A DNA stretch of 64,000 bases from Gnetum montanum. Its lineage: Eukaryota > Streptophyta > Gnetopsida > Gnetales > Gnetaceae. Position 1 is the first letter of the stretch. Every line of letters begins with the position of its first letter. The translations under genes and the position numbers were made by a program. The notes under the pieces were generated by a model. The model ran no database searches. It saw only the letters and a list, made by a program, of their open reading frames with translations, and was not told the DNA's origin. The DNA lies in NCBI GenBank assembly GCA_015680685.1, contig MNCI01010141.1, forward strand, positions 92,022 through 156,021, written 5' to 3'. Positions 24,529-37,971 of the stretch are shown in pieces.

Positions 24529-27500
24529 GAACCTCAACAGCTCCTAAAACTCTATTTCAGTGCTTGAATTGCAAAACATTTCTATTTCACTGAATACTTT
24601 AATTAACCCCACTATCATAATTCCTTCAAAAACTAGTATACCATTCACATATAATATTTTTCTTATTACAATGCTATCAATCTTTCATCCCATCTTCCAA
24701 ATCCCAATTTAACCAATCAACACGAGTGTCATTACCATTTGTTCCACTTATGTAGCATGTACCCTAGTATACTGCACTTCAAATCTTCATGCCATTCATT
24801 ATACCACCATAACTATTTTTATCATCTCATAACCTCATTTTGGGCAATCCCAAAATTTTGTTAATTCCTATTGTTTTGCCTAAATTAATTCTCTTACTAC
24901 AAGATCTCATGTCTAGACTTCAAGCAAATGAAAACTAAACTCGAAAAGCCATAACACTACATGAGGGTAATCACATCTTCTTTCCAATCTTATAAGTGCT
25001 TTGGTTTTCCTTGCTCAAGTTCCCAAAGGTATTTCATTGCCAAATTTTACTAAGTATAACAAAGAATCTCATCCTACAACCCATGTTATTACCTTTCATA
25101 ATAAATGCATGCTACTTGCAAATTATCTCCACACTATCCTTAGGAGATTTTCCAACTCCTTAACTGGTAAAGCAATTAAATGGTACATATCACTTCCCCA
25201 TAGATCTATCCTCTCCTTGAAGCAACTTTTCACTACCTTCATGGAGAGGTTTAAGTATAATATTGCTTAAGGGTGATACTTTGCAAAAGCTCCTAGTAAT
25301 TAAACAAACCCACAATAAACCTATCTCCAAGTTCATCTCTAGGTGAACATTAGTAATTATGAAGCTTACACATCAATTACCTAGTGATAAGCTTCTAGAT
25401 AGTTTTGAAGAGGGTATTAATGATTATATTATAGGGAACTTGACTTAACCCAAGCTACTTAGCCTCCACAATGTAATAAACTTTGCTATATCCATGGAGA
25501 AGATGGTCATTAAATGCAATGATCCAAAGTGGGTAAACTTAAAAAATAAAGCAAAAAAAAAGTAGTAAGAAAAGACAAGTCCATCCAAAATGCTGGTCAA
25601 ATAGTGATTTTGGTGAACCAACTTGCAATGGGTTCATCATTAATTGGTGGAGGTAGTGATGACAACAAGGATGCAAACTCCAATCCAAAGCCAAATAATA
25701 GTGGGCAAAACAATGATATACAATCAAGAAAATGAAAGAAAGATTAGTCAAAGTACCATAAATTCCCAGTGACATACATATAATTGTACAACAGGCTACT
25801 GAAGGATGAACACCTAACACCTAAGTAGGCTTTAAAACAAACAAGAGCATAATTCAAACAACTTCAAACCTTTGGCATTGGTTCTTTTCAATGCATTGAA
25901 GGAGAGTGATGAGTTGCATTTTCTTAGGTCGATTGACGAGGCATTGTTGATGTAGCCCTATTGATGCAGTCGCATGAACATGGGATTTGATGCATTGATG
26001 TGGCCTTGTCGATGTAGTGTCTATTTTTGCCTATAAATACACTCTCACCCACTATGTTTATGACATATTATGGCATAGTTTTAGCGGAGCTCTTGCAATT
26101 TTGTCATTTGAAAGTTAAGATATTTTTCTAAGTGCCTGCAATAGCATCCAAAGACTGTACGGATCTTTATCAAAGCACTATTGTACCTGAGCACAATAGT
26201 GTGGGTAAAAATAAAGATGAGCTTTATGATAAACCTTGTAGCACTTTGAAATAGATTAATTTTTTATTTATGCATCTAATGTTTTACACAAATCATTTAA
26301 TGTTTTAAGTAATTAAGCTAAATTAGGCTAATTTAAGCAATATTAAATAGTGATTAATTAAACAAATAAGTACAACCTCTTCAAGCATACGCTTAATGCT
26401 TGGTAATCCCAATAATACTTAATGTCTCGTAACCTAGTAGCGTTAAATGTGTTTAGGATGTGTACGGAAAGTGAGAATGTATGCTTATGTTAGGATCAAT
26501 TAGGTTTAGTAAGTAAGATTAAATTAGCAATTTAACTATTTTATTTTAGTTTATTCATTATTCTGTACCCTTAGGTAACTTAAAACATAAAACATAAAAA
26601 TGATAAAAATCATATGCCTCAGTTGTACTTAACCATACCTTTATATTTCACAAGTGTAATTGGGAAGACAACAATTGTAGTGATTAGTTTCACTTCCTAG
26701 ATACTAGTGTACTTAGAAGGCTATAAGTCCATGAAATTTTATCAGATCATTCATCAATGCTTAGTGATTCATATGGTTGGGTGTAGGGTCTATTTGCCAC
26801 TCATTAGAGAGCCCCATGTTTCTAAGTGGTATAATCCTAACAAGTTTACTATTATCATGAGGTACCAAGCCATGATACAAAGGATTGTAACATCCTTAAA
26901 GATGATGTTTAGGCTTCAGTAGAAAAAGGTGCAATTATGTTCAATACTCTCATCTAACCAAGTAATCAAAACATGTAAATTTATAAGGATCCTTTGAATT
27001 TCCATTCAAGGAGAATCTCAGCTTTCTACATGGACCTAAAGAAAATCATTCATGAGCTTTCTTTATTTTCCAGTTGGATTCCTCCTATTACCATTCTTCC
27101 TCATCCTCTCATTTTACCCTCTTAAGGCCTAAGAAGCATTTTGTAACCAATCTTCCTTGGAATAATGCCAACACCCCTCCTCCCCAGAATGTACAAAGGG
27201 CTCCATTAGTCATTGATATGACTCCTCACTATCATGAAGTTCGTACACTATCTTAGCATACTTTCTCCTATTTTTCCTCTTCCCCATGGAATAAAGTTCC
27301 TACACCTACTCATCTTATTCATTATCCTTCCATTGTACCCTATTCTATGCATCTAGCATATCATCCTTTCTTTCCATTCAAGTCACAAGAGTTTTACTTG
27401 CTCCCTATCCCTACTTTACTCATCAAAATCCTCATAATGGCTCAAAAGGAGGAAGTAGCTTATGAGAAGTAGAAAGAGAAGGAATTGGCCAGAAAGCTAA

Positions 27501-28319
27501 ATAAAAATAAAATTTCATTCTAAGATGCATCAAATGGAAATCCTCCTACTTCCATTGTCATCTCAACTACACCAAACATATCCAATGTTGTTCCCCCTAC
27601 ACTAGCTTCCAAAAATCCAACTTCTAGAAAAGAGGCTATGCCCCAAATTATTGTTGCCATGAAGTCAAAAGGGACACATCTTTCTCTTTTTAACCACATT
27701 TACACTTCAAAGAAAAATCTTTTGATGTTAGAGGGGATGCTAAAGACCATCACAGTGCCATTGAACATTTGGCCTCATGTTCATGTGATCTCATTGGTGC
27801 TCAATACTCTAGGTTATGAAGCTAACTATTTGGTCTTCAATGAGAAGAACATCAAAACTCATCTTATGATAGGTACAGTGTACTAGCTTTGAATTTACAT
27901 CACCATCTAGATCAAAGATAATGTGTTTCTACCATTGGTGCACATGGATGATGAAGCCAAAATTAATACCATATCATCGATAGTCAATGAGCATTTTAGC
28001 CTAAGAAAATAGGTAATATACTCTAACTACAACTCCTATCTAGTTTCATTTAGTAACACTCAAGTAGAAATTCTAGGAGTAATAAAATTTCCTTTTTCTA
28101 TAGGGAGTATGATTACATCCAAAATTCAGTATCATTAGAGATTCATCCAAAATTAATGTTATTCTAGGAAAACCTTGATTAGCATATCATCATGTTGTTT
28201 TATCATCCTTTCATCAAGAAATACACTTCCCTTACATAGATAAAAAAAAGTAGTCTTACGTGCTAATCCTAAAATCCATGCTATTTCGTGATTAGATGTA
28301 TTAGAAGAAACTAGCTTAA
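24529..28319 (+). pseudogene. gag-protease remnant of old element F, interrupted by a solo LTR
   Basis: The gag core at 25001-25270 reads ISLPNFTKYNKESHP, FHNKCMLLANYLHTI and LTGKAIKWYISLPHRSI, typical of a Ty3/Gypsy gag but different from the Athila-like gags of A to E. The frame is cut at 25906 by the solo LTR and resumes at 26812. Further on, 28020-28260 translates to a retropepsin-like tail: QVEILGVIKFPFSIGSM, then NVILGKPXLAYHHVVLSSF and HQEIHFPYI, matching the block that normally reads LLGRPWL...LHQ. The active-site Asp region is not readable. Element C is inserted right after this. There are many stops. Confidence 0.6.
25907..26806 (+). repeat. Solo LTR (900 bp) with perfect TSD GAGAG
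   Basis: It starts TGATGAGTTGC and ends CTCATTA (last dinucleotide mutated from CA). GAGAG lies at 25902-25906 and again at 26807-26811. Internal similarity to the LTRs of D and E is clear: TTTGAAAGTTAAGATATTTT, AAGTGCCTGCAATAGC, and AATAAAGATGAGCTTTATGA. TATA is near 26029-26036 (CCTATAAATAC). No internal region remains, so it arose by LTR-LTR recombination. It interrupts the F gag frame. Confidence 0.9.
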
Positions 28320-28324
28320 GGTCT

Positions 28325-29211
28325 TGATAAATCATGTTTTTCATAGGCTAATATATCAAGTATTTGCTGATATCAGGGCTCTGATATCTTAGCCCTGATA
28401 TCATAGCACATGCTACGTTATTAGATATTTGATATTGCAAGATGCATGCCTATCTATAAATATAGCACTTGGGTTCACAATCTAGATAACTTTCATTCCA
28501 TTCTTAGGTAGACTCTTGTAGTTTTATTTTGTAATCTTAGAGAATAGTCAGTGAGGGCCTGTAGTGTGGATCTAAGTCAATTGTACAATGTCTTATTTGA
28601 GTTGAAATGTGCCTAGAAACATTTCATGAACAACAATAAGATCAAGATTGATTCTTATTCATTGTAAGACTTTGACTTAGATTAGATTTACTTTCCATGC
28701 AATTTAATTTTCATTTACTTAGTTAGTATTCATGTTTCCATACATATTAATGAATTGGTTAAATGAGAGCAACTAGTTTCAAGCGTAAACACGTAATCAC
28801 TTAGTAATTCTAGCAATGTTATTACTTGATTCACCCAATAGCATAGCACTTCATAATCCTAGTAGTGGATACATGGGTTTAGGATTTGTATTGCAAGTTA
28901 AGAATAGATACTCATCATCCATAGGCTAGTTTATACTTTACTTTCCATTGTTAATTATATTAAATTATTAATTTCTTTATTATCATTAGGATTAGCACAA
29001 GGCCAAAACAACATCAAGAATTATATGCTTCACTTTGGACCAAATCATACATTACAAAGCTACCACTAGTCCAAGTGGGAAAAGAATGAACTACAATTAA
29101 GGCATAATGATCTAGCTACAACAATTAGTTCCATCTACGAAATTCAACCATATTGTGCATGAATGCTTGTGATTGATATGGTTAGGCGTAGGAGGTACCC
29201 ACTACTCATCA
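28325..29211 (+). repeat. 5' LTR of element C (887 bp)
   Basis: It begins TGATAAATCATG and ends CTCATCA. The U3 has repeated GATATC palindromes (28368-28402), and TATA is at about 28455 (CTATAAATATAG). The remainder parallels the LTR of B. Confidence 0.88.
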
Positions 29212-29231
29212 TTAGCACCATTGCTAGGGAT
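29212..29231 (+). promoter_or_regulatory. Primer-binding site of element C
   Basis: TTAGCACCATTGCTAGGGAT lies directly after the LTR, a mutated form of the same tRNA-Asp-type PBS as in B and D. Confidence 0.75.
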
Positions 29232-29336
29232 AGTGCTAGTTATCTAGATTAATTATATTACCAAAGATCACTGTAAACATATTAACAATCTATCTTCTAG
29301 AAAATATTAATATTTTAAGTCACATGCATTAAAAGC

Positions 29337-31960
29337 ATGTCTTCTTCACCTTCTTTAAATCTATGTCATAGAACAAGGAGGGCTTCAAGACCTAAGACCT
29401 CCTCTAAATCTAGAAAAGATAAATCAAGGGACCATGGGGGGGAGATATAGAAGCCATAGCGATTGTCCTAGTTTCTCATCTTCCTCTTCCTCTTCAATGT
29501 CTAGTTCTGATGAAGATGAATGTAGGTATAGAGATACAGCTCCACTAAGGGGTCAAGATGATGATAGAAATAGAACCCAAGTGTATGATCAAATACATAA
29601 AAGTGAGCATAGGCAAGATCATCAATATCAAAAAAATAGAAATAAAAACGCTCATCACAACATGTCTAATGAAGATGAATCCTTATTGGCTACTAGGGGC
29701 TTGACATAGATTAGGAAGGTAGTTCAAATACCTTAAAGGCATTAAAGAAACAACTGCATCAAACAACTTGATATGGACATCATTTCTAAATTTAGGGGAG
29801 GCTATAATTCTAATCCACAACATCATTTACAAATCATCCATGATGCCTACAGCTTGTAAAATATCAAACATAAGTGGAAAAATCTTAAGCTCTTTCCTAG
29901 GATACTAATAGATGAAGCTAAAAGTTGGTATAGATAGTTGGAAACAGATTCAATACATCGATGGTCCACAATGCTGAAACTCTTTAAAGAGAAATACCAA
30001 AACTATATGAGAGTGTTTAACCTAAGAAAGCAAATCCAAGGATGGACGTAAGAAAAACATGAATCCTTGGATGTGGCCTTCTATGGATACTATTCTCTAC
30101 TACATAGATGTCTATACCATGCTTTCTCTCATAAAGAGAAACTTTTCCACATCATAGATGGGCTTCGTAATCAAATGAGGAAGACCCTTAGGATTTATGT
30201 CCAAGGTACTTTATATGAACTAAAATCTCAACATATACAAAGGCTAATTGAGCAGGTGGAAAAAGAAGAAAGAGAGCTATGTAAATGAGAAAATGTAGAA
30301 CAATATAACTAGGATCCAACTCTTCAAAAGAAGAGGTTCCATATCTATGATGAGAAAAAAGAGGCAGCTCTCAATGAGGTGATTTTACAACAAACCTTGC
30401 CAATACAAAAGTATATCAATCAGCTTGAAGTAAGGATAGATAAGATGTGGGAGTTGATGAATGAAAAAGTTTCTACTTATGTGAAAATCATAGAGGAGAG
30501 TGTCACATAACATGAATCAAGTGATCAAAGTAAGAAGATGAAAACAAATTAAGAAATAGGTAGGAACACTTATTAGCAAAAAGGGAAAATGACTGTAGAA
30601 GAAAAGGCTATAGATTCAACCATAGAAGATGATGATGGATGTAACATATGTTTATATGATCATCTAAAGGGCTATTTCCTAGTCATGTTACATCCACATG
30701 AGTATTGGACTTTTGCTTTGAATTCGAAATTTGTACAAAAGAAAATGGGTAGGAAATTATCTTTTTCACAAGGTAATTATAGACAATCCTATAACCAATC
30801 ATACTATCCTAGTGGAACTTCTTCTCAACCTCAAAACTACTATCAAATGTAGTGAAAAAACCCACAATCATGAGGGAGACCATCATCAAACCAGCACTAC
30901 CCTTACTATTAGCTGGACCCATATGGATATTACATTCAAAAATCTATTTCCCTAATTAGTTCTACTTCCTCTACCTCAAATCACTACTACCAATCTCCAA
31001 AATATCATCAACCTACAACATCTTTTGAAGGATCACCACCTCACACCTCTCATCCTCCATCATATCCTCAATATTCCCATACTTTCCTCCATCACATGTC
31101 ATCACCTACAACTCAAGAAGGTTTGGCACCATAATATCAATGGAAGAATTCCACTTGTGCTGTGAACATACATAGAAATGATAATGCTAGGAGATCTCAA
31201 TTACAACCTCAAAAACATCCTTTCTTTAGGAATATTTCTTCTCATGGGTGAAAAACTTGTAGACCTACTGGCACATCGAAACCTGCACAAGGACAATATG
31301 GTGTAACATCTTGCCTCTTTAAAACAATGTCTCTTCATCATATGTAAAAGACAAAAACCATCACCACTCCCACATAAGATGTAAATGATAAACCAATAAC
31401 TATGAAGAGATAGAAACCTTCATGGATCACCAATAATGATAAAGGATGTAGCTGTGGGCTAGATGTTTAAAATATTAACACAACCTCCATACCGATCCAC
31501 CATAAAGTTCAGAAACAAGTGTGTGAGCAAAAACTAGTCTATGTAGTAGCCACTGAACCAGAAGACACCTAGTGGCTTGAAACTGAGAATATAAAATTAT
31601 TTCTAGAAGCAACTAATCCACTTATTAGTTATAGACGTAAGAAAATAGACCAAACAGAGGATTTAGACATAGATATCTTACACTCTAATTATACACCAGA
31701 AGAAGATATTAAACATAGAGACCTGGGAATTAAAATAAAAAATCAAGAAGAAGAAGCAAATACATCTAGACCCCCTAAAATAGAAATACCTTCAATTCCA
31801 ATTGAAGAAACGTCTTTGAATGATCCAAATAAGACTATCACCAATGTTAGATTTGCTACCACATGAATAATTAAATTAGTAATAGTGATATATGGGAAAC
31901 TAGTGGTGTATAACCAAGGGATTGTGCAGTGCATCTCCCAAATGTGTGGTCATAAGTTTA
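29337..31960 (+). pseudogene. gag and linker remnant of element C
   Basis: The start ATG is at 29337 (MSSSPSLN...). A Ser/Arg/Asp-rich N-terminal region follows, then the gag core (HESLDVAFYGYYSLLHRCLYHAFSHKEK, 30058-30150; LRNQMRKTLRIYVQGTLYELKSQ, 30160-30230). A G run near 29434 shifts the frame. The zinc knuckle at 30636-30675 reads CNICLYDHLKGYF, so the last Cys of CX2CX3HX4C is lost. After a Tyr/Pro-rich region, 31530-31620 reads VVATEPEDTXWLE, the linker that in D and E precedes RT. A charged stretch (31660-31850) follows and then noncoding sequence, with no pol. Confidence 0.7.
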
Positions 31961-34073
31961 GTTGTGAAGGAGATGCTCCATCTTGGTTCAAGAACTAATA
32001 AGTCTTTTTCACCTTTTTGTTTTATTCTTCATAATTTTTTTTATTCTTAATATGTTTTCCATTTCTTGTTATTTTCCTTTTCTTTATACTTTTCTCTTCT
32101 GGTGAGTCATTTTCTTTATGTTTTTAATTGTCTTTTATGTTTTTGTTATTAATATTTCCAAGTCATGGTGTAGAAGTCAACACTATGTGTTGGGTTTTTA
32201 TTCTATGCTATCAAGACATTTGGGTAAGTATTTATGTAAAATAGTGAGATCACCTTATCCATCCCTCCAGTTCTCTAAATAAAAGGTCTTTTTCATGAAA
32301 GAAATTTTGTTCTTCTCTTATAAAACTAAAATTAATCAATGATCATTGTACCTTGAAGAAGGACAAAATGATCAAGTGGGAATGGCAAAGTGTGTGACCT
32401 TAACAGGACTTGTTGTGTTCTCTTCTTGACTTCTTTCATGTGGTTTATGACTCCTCTAGGAATGTATCGTCACTCATTCATTGACTAATAAAAAGGAAGC
32501 TATGTCTTTGCATGGTGTGGTTTCCATCCAAAATCATAAAAATATAAAATTCAAAAAAAAATGATAATGGGAATTCAAATCACATCCGTTAGACATAATA
32601 ACGTGCTATAAGCACTAGTTATGGACCTAGAAAGACATGTTACCCTTGCCTGAAGATGCCCCTCTAACTAAGATCCTTCCTTCCTTCTTCTCTTTTTGAA
32701 GTGATGATTGTTCTTTGTGGTGCTTGTGGACTCATGATGATCTATAGGAAGAAACAAATTAATGCAACATCAATGTTCATGGTATGGACTTGGTCTGAGC
32801 TTGGACTGATAGGTATGCTAATCCTTTTAATCACTTTTTTCATAAGTACCTATTGTAGACATGGTAAAGCACCTTACATCCTGATCTTTGTAATCACTTC
32901 TCATCCCATTCATTCATCTCACTAATACATACAATTATGAGCCTTTTGGTTTTGTGTATTATAGTGCAATAGCCCAACCAAGGAAGTTCTATGTTGTTTG
33001 GAACAAAGACATGATCTACAATTAATTTCTAAGGTACCCATGGACATCTCTAGAAGTGGTTATGCAAGGGCATTATGGCAGGAGGCTTCTTTAGGGAGGA
33101 CCCACTCACATAACTTTTGTTGATCATGGCTTTGAATTAGCCTTCACATCTTTCTAAACATCAGTAATTGTTTCTTTGAATTTATGCATGATTTTGGGAC
33201 TACTTTTCATCCATTTTATTAATTTTTTCTACCTTTCTATTTCCATATCCATTAATATTTTTTGTTCATCTTTTGAATCAAACCTTTGGTTTCAATTATT
33301 CAAAAAGTTGTGTGCTTCCAAAGTTATGCTTATTAGTCATGGGGGCTAGGGATGTTCACTTTAAATTTTTTTTAAAATTTTTCTAACATCCTATTTTTGA
33401 ACAAGATGATAACTAATAGTAATTGATCAAAATAATGTGAATAGCTTGATGATTTTAGTTACCCCATAGCCTTGGGCATAGTACACTATCATCACCTTGT
33501 GCATAAACACAAATTAAGGGATCCAAAGATGGTTAATTATTAAGAACAATTTCCCAAAACTAATGTTGATCCCTTGGTGATTATAGGTGATGCTAATAGG
33601 GATGTCTAAGGAAGAAATTCTTTTGCTAGGCACAGAAATGAAGCCAAAAGATGGATAATGAAGGATATGCCCATGGACAAATAGTAGCACATATAGGATA
33701 ATGACTCAAAAATCACATGTTTCTTGATCCATGGGATGGTGAAAAGAAATTTTAGTCCATCTTTCAAGAACATTCTGCATAACTAGAGAATCATCAACAT
33801 AACAATCAAGGTTGTAAGTCTACCATCACTAGTGGCAATAAGAAGAATCATGGTTAGTAGTTTTTTTTTAAGACCTCTATAAATTTTTTAATCTTCAATG
33901 TTTGTTTAGTCTTTTTGTCACTTTGTCATTTTGTCTACATCCACTCGAATACAATTTTGTAATGTGGCACTCAAAGTCAGTTACTAGTAGAGTTAGTCAA
34001 TAATTCCATACATTTCCAATATTTTGTAAGAAACTTGTTCCTCATTTTGTTCACTCATAGATGGATTTTCATT
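31961..34073 (+). other. Element C: post-pol noncoding region
   Basis: T-rich sequence with no supported gene. Patches match the post-pol regions of B and D, for example TTATGCAAGGGCATTATGGC (33060-33080) and AGGACCCACTCACATAACTTTT (33098-33119) against similar text at 19450-19505 and 44335-44390. The 3' part (33580-34070) leads to the PPT. Confidence 0.6.
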
Positions 34074-34087
34074 AAGTTGTGGGGGTA
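34074..34087 (+). promoter_or_regulatory. Polypurine tract of element C
   Basis: AAGTTGTGGGGGTA abuts the 3' LTR at 34088. Confidence 0.75.
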
Positions 34088-34746
34088 TGATAAATCATGT
34101 TTTTTGTAGGCTAAGATATCAAGTATCCAATATTGAGGATTTGATATCTTAGCCTTGATATNGAATGATAATAAGATCGAGATTGATTCTTATTCATTAT
34201 AGCATTTTGACTTAGGTTAGATTTACTTTCCATGCAATTTACTTTTCATGTACTTAGTTAATATTTACGTTTTCATGCATATTAATGAATTGGCAAAATG
34301 AGTGTGACCATTTTTGAGCATAAACACTGATTCGCTTGGTAATCCCAACAACGTTATTGCTTGGTTCACCTAGTAGTGTAGTGCTTGGTAATTCCAATAG
34401 TGGATACGTGGGTTAAGGACATGTACAACAAGCTAGGAACGGACACTCATCACCCATAGGCTAGTTTAGAATTTACTTTCTATTGTTAATTAGATTAAAT
34501 AATTAATTTTTCCATTATCATTAGGAGTAGCATAAGGTCGAAACAACATAAAGAATCATATGCCTTACTCTAGACTAAACCATACGTGACAAAGCTACCA
34601 CTAGTCCAAATGGAAAGACAATAAATTGCAATGAAGGCATAACAATCTAAATGTAACAATTAGTCCCCTCCAAGGAATTCAACTGGATTATGTGTGAATG
34701 CTTGTGATTTGTATGGTTGGGCATAGGGTGTATTTGCCGCTCATCA
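34088..34746 (+). repeat. 3' LTR of element C, with an assembly gap
   Basis: It starts TGATAAATCATG and ends TCATCA. The N at 34162 replaces roughly 228 bp, judged by comparison with the 887-bp 5' LTR (bases equivalent to about 28400-28629). Ends and flanks are otherwise intact. Confidence 0.85.
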
Positions 34747-34751
34747 GATCT

Positions 34752-37700
34752 CAACCTACTCTTGTTGGTTAAATGTCCTCAGAAAAAGAATGTAACAAGT
34801 TTGACATAACCATTCATTAGTCATCTAGCACCTACAAATTTATGGATCTAGGATTTGGTAAGTTAGACATTGTTGAATCCATCAAGGATATTAAGGATCC
34901 AACTAGGTCTAATGCTAGAAAATCCATTGCTAAGGAATTGCAGTCTTAAATTTTTTTTCTCATTTTTCTATTTTATCTTTGTTTATCTTTTATGTTCTAA
35001 GTATGAAATTAGTTTTAGCTTCCTTACATTAGTTCAATTATTCCTCATTTTTATTTTTAACCATGTCTACATGTTTAGCATGGTCTTGATTATTGCCTTG
35101 CTCTAAATTTTACTCTTCTTTGTATCATGCTTTATCACATGTTTCTTTTAGTGTTTGCTTTGTTTTTCTTTTCCAAAAAAAAAAAATCACAAAGTTAGAA
35201 ACATAGAAAATTTTTTAAAAATAAAAAAACTTAAAAATATCATAAACATAGAGAACCATAAATACATAAAACACAAAATCCATAAACAATAGTTTCCTAT
35301 ACCATAGTTCTCAATTCCCATGCAAATATTCATGTTAAGTACATTTTAACATAGACCTATCACATTTAGCAAAAACATATAGGTTAAAGCACAACCAATA
35401 ATCCTAATATTTCCTCCTCTTAATCTTATGCTTTCCACTCAGAAAAAGTTTTACACTTATCTTTCAATTTTCCATGCCTTAGAAAATTTTCAATCTTTGA
35501 TTTTACCTTGAAAACTTAGAAACATTTTCTAATTCCTCCACACCAATTCCATGCCATTGAAAATTTTCTAAATTCTATAGCCCTTAGAAAATTTTCCCCT
35601 TGCCTTTCCATGAAGGTTTTTCAACCTTTCCACCACCTATCCATGCCAATTCCATGCCATAGAAAATTTTCTAAATTTCGTATCCCTTAGAAAATTTTCC
35701 CCTTACCTTGCCATGAAGATTTTTCAACCNATGATCTCATCCTTTATGCAAATTTGTTATTTATCTGTCCTTTGTGCCTTTGAAAATTCTCTAACTCTTC
35801 TATTTTTCAAAGTTACTTCTTTTTTTCAAAGCATATGAATTAAGCATATTTTTTGTTGAAAAAAACATGTTTTTCCTTCCATCTCCTCTTACACTACATG
35901 TGATAAGAATTTGGGCTTCAGGTTTTTTGTTTTAACACAAATAGAATCCAATTTTGAGTTTCTTCTTTTCCATTTTTAGGTTATCTTTTGTTTTTCTAGA
36001 ATTTTAACTTTATGGATGGCTTTTTCTTACTCTAATCTTGGATTTGGGATTTTTGTAGTCCTATCTATGTGGGTGAAAAACTTATTTGGAGAAAAATGAA
36101 GTTTTATGCTTGTTTCATATTTTCTATGGCAACAATTTTAATTGGTGGATTGTCTTTACTTTTTCCCTATATTTTTATGTCCATTTAGTGTATATGATCA
36201 TGCAATGTGGGCATGTGGGGTAGATAGTTAAAATATTAAGCTTGGCCATGCTGTTTTGCAGATTTCTCAAAATTTTATGGCTTTGGTTGTGGATTGTTTA
36301 TTAATAAATATGCAATGTATGAAATGATGTGGACTTTTGAAATATTAGATGTGATGTTGATGAGAATAGCATTGTTGGAATATTATAGTTTTATGGGCCT
36401 ATTATTTTGTGGGAGTTTCTAGGAGTTTCAATTATCATTGGTTGTAATTAAATATTATTATTTATTATTTAATTAATTAAACTTTAAACACACATAACTT
36501 TAATTCCAAGAGTCCAATTGAGGTGAAATTAGTGTCATTGGGATCTTCTTGAGATGTACCTTTTAATCATGGAATTTTTTTTCTCTTTTGGCATATATCA
36601 TCTTAAAGGTTGCAAAAGAGGTCATTTTTACAAAGCTATATGTAGTTTAAGAAGTATGATTGTGGTGCAAAATTTTGTTTTGTCAAGTTGTGATATTGTT
36701 TTCATGAAATGAATGTGACTATTAGGTATGGATCAATGTAGTAATGTTATGTTTGTTTTGGATGTGTTCTACTTGCAACATGTGTTAGCTTAAGCTAGCC
36801 TGGAGTTGCACGTCTTCATAACAACACTTGTAACAGGTCATTGGTGGGTGGTGCTATCATAGGACCAGTTAGAGATAAGGCACCCTGGAGATAGTTGTAG
36901 ATTGACCCCCACTATGATGCATTAATGAGGCTCCTGTCTTAGGCCTCATCCTACAAGTGGGAAAATGTAGGTGTTTTTGTCCCTACAACTAGTACATGGC
37001 ATAGGTGTGTTCATTGCTATAGCCAATTCTCCAAAATGCTAGTGGTTGTGGCTCACATGTTGATAGACCCTAGCACTAGTTGGGTAAATAAAACACTACT
37101 AAAAGATCTACAAGTAAGTGATTGATTATGAGTACTCATGACAATGTTTCACATGCTATAATAAGTGTGGATACACTAACAACCACATGGGTTATGTATA
37201 TAATGGTATTGGTTTGTGATCATAGCATCAATAATATATCTTATGATTAATATATCATTGTGTAGTTCATGTGTTACTTTATGGGATGGAGTAGGTATGA
37301 CAACATGAGCATGATGGCAAAGATGCATGCGGTGTGGTGTGACAAATATATGATTAATTATGTCTAACAGTGACTATCTCTATGATTATGTAATCGCTAT
37401 CTATTCAATTTTGTAGGGATTATGCTAGTGTTATGTGAAAAATTGTATGTATATGTGTTGAATAGAGCATGTGCAGGACTAATAGTTGATGCAGGTTGCC
37501 TTGTACCCCATTCTTCTCCTTCAATGTAGCACTTGTTGACTATCTAGCAAACAAAGTGTAAAGGATTCTTACTCAATTTTATAGCAACTTTATTTAGTTA
37601 CAAGTAGAAGCTACACAGATGTAGGTGAACCTTAAGAGAAAGCAAAGGAGAGGGAAATCTTTAGGGATTGTTTGATGTATATTTTTGTGTATAGTATTGT

Positions 37701-37966
37701 GGATTGTTCATATTTGTATGACCCTTGTTATACTCTTATGTATATGATGATGTTTATGTTTTGCATCCTATGAGAGTAGTACAGATTTTTGGTTTATGTA
37801 GAGACCTATAGCTTTTTAAAAATTGAAATGTATGCTTAGCCTTTGGTTTGGCATGGATTTTTGTGTAGTTTAACTTTTCAAAATATATATACACTAAGTG
37901 ATTTATTCTTAATGTATTTTCATGCACCACTCGTTTCTTATTTATTATGCTTTCATTGTGTTATTA
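34752..37966. other. Old repeat-derived stretch, possibly the 3' part of element F
   Basis: The first 170 bases have a short readable end (DIKDPTRSNARKSIAKEL, 34888-34941) that resembles the last residues of Gypsy polyproteins; this is weak evidence. A T-rich tract follows. A 103-bp tandem duplication (35543-35729) ends at the N at 35730. 36000-37960 has no recognisable gene: open frames are short and of low complexity. Confidence 0.4.
35543..35729 (+). repeat. Tandem duplication, 103-bp period, ending at an N
   Basis: The unit starting CCAATTCCATGCCAT at 35543 recurs at 35646 with a few changes, including CTTAGAAAATTTTCCCCTT in both. The second copy is cut by the N at 35730, so the array may be longer in the genome. 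Confidence 0.8.
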
Positions 37967-37971
37967 CTAGT

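Larger units (their letters stand above)
28325..34746 (+). mobile_element. Element C: Athila-like element with gag but no RT, RNase H or integrase
   Basis: The LTRs are at 28325-29211 and 34088-34746. The flanks read GGTCT (28320-28324) and GATCT (34747-34751), a target duplication with one changed base. The PBS follows the 5' LTR, and a PPT (AAGTTGTGGGGGTA) precedes the 3' LTR. The inside holds gag and the linker, then passes to post-pol noncoding sequence, so RT, RNase H and integrase are absent. The 3' LTR contains an N (34162) where about 230 bp present in the 5' LTR are missing. Confidence 0.88.

Noticed and set aside
28159-28344. Minus-strand 61-codon open frame
   Set aside because: It lies opposite the readable protease tail of element F (ILGKPXLAYHHVVL) and crosses the start of the LTR of C, so it is a shadow frame.
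34870-35106. Hydrophobic open frame that could suggest an envelope membrane segment
   Set aside because: The Phe/Leu-rich text comes from a T-rich noncoding tract. There is no signal peptide, cleavage site or relative in frame. The similar one at 42950-43186 was rejected for the same reason.
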